From contig NC_051088.1 of NCBI RefSeq assembly GCF_901709675.1, forward strand, positions 12,503,693-12,567,692: 64,000 nucleotides of DNA, in the 5' to 3' direction. Source of the stretch: Syngnathus acus. Its lineage: Eukaryota > Chordata > Actinopteri > Syngnathiformes > Syngnathidae. Below, in pieces: positions 60,119-64,000 of the stretch (positions are counted from its first letter, which is position 1; every line of letters starts with the position of its first letter). A program made the position numbers and the translations under genes. The notes beneath the pieces were generated by a model. The model searched no databases. It was not told the origin of the DNA and worked only from the letters and a program-made list of their open reading frames with translations.

Positions 60119-60631
60119 TTATAAGGTGGTCTCCACACAGTAGAGGTGGGCGAGGTAAGGGGTTGGGGGGTTCCCCAGCCGGTCCCTGCTATGATGGTCG
60201 TTGCAGTGTTGATGGTGGTGATGATGATGAATGGTTTGGTTGCTAGGGGTGATGGTGTTGATGCTGTGATTGTTGGCGTGGGCGATCGATGAAGTGCCGC
60301 TGCTGCTGCTGCCGCCGCTGTTGTTATTATTTCGGTTGCACTGGGTCACTGGGAGGCTATACTGGCGGTATGGACGGGTGGGACGGGTGCGGGCCGTGGG
60401 CTGGGGCTGGGTGGGAGGGGGCGGCGGCTTGCGAAGGGCCGGGTGCACGTGCTGATATCTGCTGAGTTCGGATTCGTCGTCCACATCAGTGTCATCAATC
60501 AGTGGGATGTTGTGGATGAGGTCATTGATGAGGAACTCTGGGTGGGCCATGAAGTTGTGGATGGAGTTGCGGGATTCTGGTTTCTCCCGGCCCTCGTACA
60601 GCGAACTACGGAATGCTTTCACCACTCGCAT
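60119..60631 (-). CDS. atp2b3: Plasma membrane calcium ATPase 3, last coding exon (partial gene)
   Basis: The acceptor TTTTTGGCAG precedes a phase-0 exon of 170 codons plus stop. Its start, [13 protein letters not shown], is the second half of the calmodulin-binding domain in the PMCA b-type tail. [20 protein letters not shown] identifies ATP2B3 among the four paralogues (human [20 protein letters not shown]). The last residues VETTL form a class I PDZ ligand (human ETSL). Between them the tail is unusual: a proline run ([10 protein letters not shown]), an Asn/Ser/Gly tract and a His cluster ([13 protein letters not shown]), replacing the conserved NNAIDSGI-type segment. PMCA pumps export cytosolic calcium. 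The rest of the gene lies beyond the right edge; no upstream exon was found in 60632-64000. Confidence 0.88.
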   Translation of the reverse strand: MRVVKAFRSSLYEGREKPESRNSIHNFMAHPEFLINDLIHNIPLIDDTDVDDESELSRYQHVHPALRKPPPPPTQPQPTARTRPTRPYRQYSLPVTQCNRNNNNSGGSSSSGTSSIAHANNHSINTITPSNQTIHHHHHHQHCNDHHSRDRLGNPPTPYLAHLYCVETTL

Positions 60632-61205
60632 CTGCCAAAAAGAAGGGGGGCAGGTGTGGGAGAAATCCACAAGAACAAAAGAAGAACAAGTCAGACGCTT
60701 AAATGGAAAAAAATCAAGGGAAACCCGCAAAGACCGACCGGTCTCCGCCAGAAGACAGACAGACCGAAAGACAGACACAAATGGACAGGCACTCAAGGCC
60801 AGGTGGCTTTACAGTAAACATTTAATGACTGCAAGTTATTATATATTATTTCTAAATTGTTGGTTAAGCTACACTCCCCTCCAAACTTACTGGAACAGTA
60901 CAGCAGAAAACATTTGAGTTTTTAAAGGAATAGCTAGCGGCTTTAGCAAAACACTAGTTAAAAAGAAATTTAGTGACTCATAGCCGAGAGAAGGAAACTA
61001 TCACAAAGTCGTAAACTGATGGCTGCCATGTTTGATTATCCCAATTATTAGAATCCATAGAGGTTGAATCAAAAGGCAACTGGACTTCTTTTTTGTTCAA
61101 CATTTAAAAAAAAAAAAACCATCCTCCTCTGTTTTGTCTGGTGGAGAGCTCTTCATGTGTATCACCTTGGATAAAGACACAGTCTGACGAATGAGTCTTA
61201 CTAAG

Positions 61206-61262
61206 TCCGTCCGTCCACCCACCCGTCCGTCCGTCCGTCCGTCCGTCCATCCGTCCATCCAT
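61206..61262. repeat. (GTCC)n tetranucleotide repeat
   Basis: Imperfect GTCC/ATCC tandem repeats. Confidence 0.9.
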
Positions 61263-61390
61263 CCCCCGTGCCTAACATCATTAGGGCTCATTGGTGATCT
61301 ATCCCACATGACACAGGAAGGCTGGAGCTGAGATCTAAACCTTAAACCTTTGACCTACGAGGCAGACGTGAAGACCACGAGTGCACTGCT
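61262..61390 (-). repeat. tRNA-derived SINE fragment, degenerate
   Basis: ACAGGAAGGCTGGAGCTGAG, ACGAGGCAGACGTGAAGACC and ACGAGTGCAC follow the same reverse-oriented SINE head as at 4555-4672. Diverged, from memory of the consensus. Confidence 0.45.
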
Positions 61391-62825
61391 CCGAATCTTG
61401 ATGAAAATGGTTTCTAATTTGAGAAAGGATTACAATGCACCTATGACTGTGAGTTATGTACTATATGAAGACTTTCTAAGAGCGACTCTCTCCTCAAAAT
61501 CACATTTGGGGTCACTCCACCAGACACAAAGCAAAAAAGTCATTTGTTGAAAAGCCCAGACAGACAAAAACAAGAAAGTCGGGTTGATTCAACCTCTGTG
61601 GATTATTACATGCCACCATCGGATTCATGGTCATCCGTCCACTTCTTCTCCTGCAGAAAAATGTATTAATGACCATGCATCTGCTTTGATTAAAAATGAA
61701 TTCATAGGTCCACCTGATCTTGAGTGTTGCCAAAAGATGTTTTTTTAAAAAAAAAAAAGAAAGGTGTTTTGATATGAGTTTGCTATTGACAAACACTTAT
61801 GTCAGTTCTGACACACCAGACAGACCTTGCAGCATCCACAAAGACCACAGAAGCAGCAAACATCTCACGTAATACACACCTGCCGTGCGTGTATGTGTGT
61901 GTGTGTGTGTGTGTCTGTGTGTGTGTTTGAAATACACTCGCACTGCAGCACACTGGATAGCATGCATGCACACGGGTGAGGCTGAATGCCAGGCACAGAT
62001 GGAGAAGAAGCAGTAAGAGCGAGTTAGTTGAATCAAGAAATCACCAAATGGCCACGCACACGCATGCAGCAGCCCTTGTCATAGAACAGTCCGATTTTTT
62101 TTCTCTCCATGTAGCGAGCTTCGCGCTCTGGACATCAGCATGCATTGGAATGTTGTGCACTGTGAGTTCTGAGTCAGTTTTTTTGCAAGGCTCTACACAC
62201 GCAAATATCCTGCAGTCATGCAAGAAACGAGTAGCGAGCAGAGTGGAATCAGAATGATGCTGATGAGAAAGGTTACTGCTGGACATAAAAAATAAAATTC
62301 ACAAGTTGCAAAAAAAATCATAATAATAAAGCAGACATCGCAGCAGGTTATAAGAGCATGTGATTGGTTAGATTCTTGAAAACAGGAGATGATTGGTTCC
62401 AAGTCAGCCGTGTCAGGCGTCCACAGGCAGCCGGGTCATGCTGAATCGGATCACTGTCACTCACAGTCTCGCGCTCTCGCTAACACGCGCCACAATGAGC
62501 TCCACGAGTGTATTATGCTGCGTGTGGTTTAGGCGTGCATGGAGAGAGGCATTCCGTTGCCATGGCGATCGTTCCATGCACCCTTCCCTCAAGCCCAAAG
62601 TGAGGAAAAGCAGAATGAGTTGAAAGAAACGGCAAAAAGTGAATGCAAGTCTACAGACAGGCAAACGGGCAGACAGAGACTTACATAGAGACAGTTTGGC
62701 CAAAACTATCAACTGCAACAAGCGACTAAAACTTTTGGAAGGTGCACAATCGGGCAGCTCAATGGGCGTCCATGCTGCAGTTGGCCAAACTCTGAGAAGT
62801 CTCTACACATGACTCTGGCATAGGT

Positions 62826-62889
62826 GACAGACTGGCAGACAGACAAACTGACGGACAGACAGACAGACAGAAAGACAGACGGACAGACG
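62826..62889. repeat. (GACA)n repeat
   Basis: Imperfect GACA/GACG tandem repeats. Confidence 0.9.
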
Positions 62890-64000
62890 GTCAAGCAGTA
62901 GGTTCAGTGCTTATCTGTTTTTCCAAAGAGCCTGTCAGACAGCAGAAAAACACTTCATGCAGACTGAGAAGGTTTCGCAACGTTATTTTCCCACTTTTGT
63001 CGTCGGCACTTGGTTTGTTTTCATTTTTCGTCCCCGTAGGTGGAGTAAACTTTCGAGTATATGTCGCCCACAGTGTGACCAGAGAAACCTGGAGGTCAGG
63101 GCGCTGCTGTGTTACTGCTTTTCTCAGTTTCTCTCCATCCCTCCCTCTCTTCCTTCATCCCTCCCTGACTGGCCCTCTCAGCATAGCTTGATGGAAAAAC
63201 GATGATGATTAAAAGTACAAGGATAGAAGAGGCACTGGAAGGTTGAGGCTGCTGTGTGAAAAAAAAAATGCTGATGAGAAGAAACTGCAACATAAAAACA
63301 GAGGGAAGCTGTGAGGTAGATGGCTGCTACATCCTTTCCAAAAAATACTGAGCGGTACCGCCTTTTTGATAAGAACCTTTTTCACTGAGCAACCATTCTG
63401 TTTTTATCTTTGACGCAGGGGGTGAATGCTAACGACTCCTCATAAAATATGCAACCACACGAGAAAGAATGAGAGAGGTGATCTCACAGTAATCTTTTTT
63501 CATCTGTACACAAAACTAGGCCAATATCAAATGAAAACAAACTGGATCCACAGGGATCACAAAGGTCCAGCACAGCTCAGGCAGATGAAAGCGCAAAAGA
63601 CACACATCTTGCATCTGCAATATTAAGTCTGAGGGCTGGGGTTGCTATGGCGAGAACCCAAGTGGAGCGTGACGCAGAACACAAGCGGCACTAAAAGGCG
63701 CAGCGTTTCCTTCAGGAAACATATTGATCAAGTGTTTGTTTCTTGATGAACGTGGTCACAAAGCTAAAAACAATGCTAGCTAGCGGCTGAGTCTGTGTTA
63801 CAGCCTGCGGGCGCTGCTAGCTTTATGCTAGGCTAGCTTTATGCTAGGCTAGCTCCTGTTTTGATTCAGTGGCGGAACAACACTAACAACAACTTTGTAT
63901 ACAAAGTGTCATAAGGCAGCTGTCTATATCCCTAGCTCACTCGGGGTGATAGCGCAAGATGAAGAAGAAGGCAGCGTGGGATGGCGGGAAGGTAAAAGGG

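Larger units (their letters stand above)
60632..64000 (-). other. atp2b3: atp2b3 intron (to window edge)
   Basis: I looked for the preceding exon ending in a GLNRIQTQ-type sequence and for the alternative splice-site C exon on the minus strand and saw neither. The intron contains GTCC tetranucleotides at 61206-61262, a degenerate SINE-like fragment at 61262-61390, GT repeats near 61890-61927, GACA repeats near 62826-62889 and CTAGCTTTATG tandem copies near 63815-63850. Confidence 0.5.

Overview
The window is vertebrate nuclear DNA, almost certainly from a teleost fish. The reasons are intron-split genes with GT-AG borders and vertebrate-type proteins, compact introns, and repeats typical of fish (Tc1-like and hAT-like fragments, tRNA-derived SINE fragments, long simple repeats). 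There is no prokaryotic or viral gene layout. I built gene models by following reading frame and phase across splice sites and by comparison with vertebrate families I know; no database search was run.

Layout. 1-480 is intergenic. From about 480 to 34040 (+) lies filamin A (flna): a non-coding first exon ending at 806 and 48 coding exons between 5402 and 33181, which join with consistent phase into 2544 residues (actin-binding domain, Ig repeats 1-8 and 10-15, hinge 1, repeats 16-23, hinge 2, repeat 24). About 0.9 kb downstream on the same strand is a short emerin gene (emd, 35135-37122). A ninjurin gene (minus, 38172-39607) follows, then an intronless mrpl49 (+, 40325-40834), haus7 (minus, 41371-43660), an intronless las1l (+, 43976-45673) that appears to share a promoter with haus7, and crebzf (+, CDS 47950-48723). 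About 49.9-55.2 kb is a repeat-rich block: a truncated Tc1-like element, a second antisense transposon fragment, an element with long terminal inverted repeats, a tRNA-like fragment, and a tandem array of about 233 bp units carrying near-perfect hairpins. The right end holds the last coding exon of the plasma membrane calcium pump atp2b3 (minus, 60119-60631), its presumed long 3' UTR to the left and its intron to the right.

Functional picture. flna (actin crosslinking), emd (nuclear envelope), haus7 (spindle augmin) and atp2b3 (calcium export) are all Xq28 genes in human, so the window keeps part of a conserved neighbourhood. mrpl49, las1l and crebzf are housekeeping or stress-response genes placed between them. 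They need not act in one pathway.

Most notable observations: precise loss of one Ig repeat (human repeat 9) from flna; retention of the 24-nt flna micro-exon; an in-frame stop-free 84-nt intron in haus7; intronless mrpl49 and las1l; a GC-AG intron in ninjurin; the tandem hairpin array, whose units carry CRE, CCAAT and GC-box motifs; and a strongly diverged, His/Asn/Ser-rich C-terminal tail on atp2b3. I found no novel multi-gene system.
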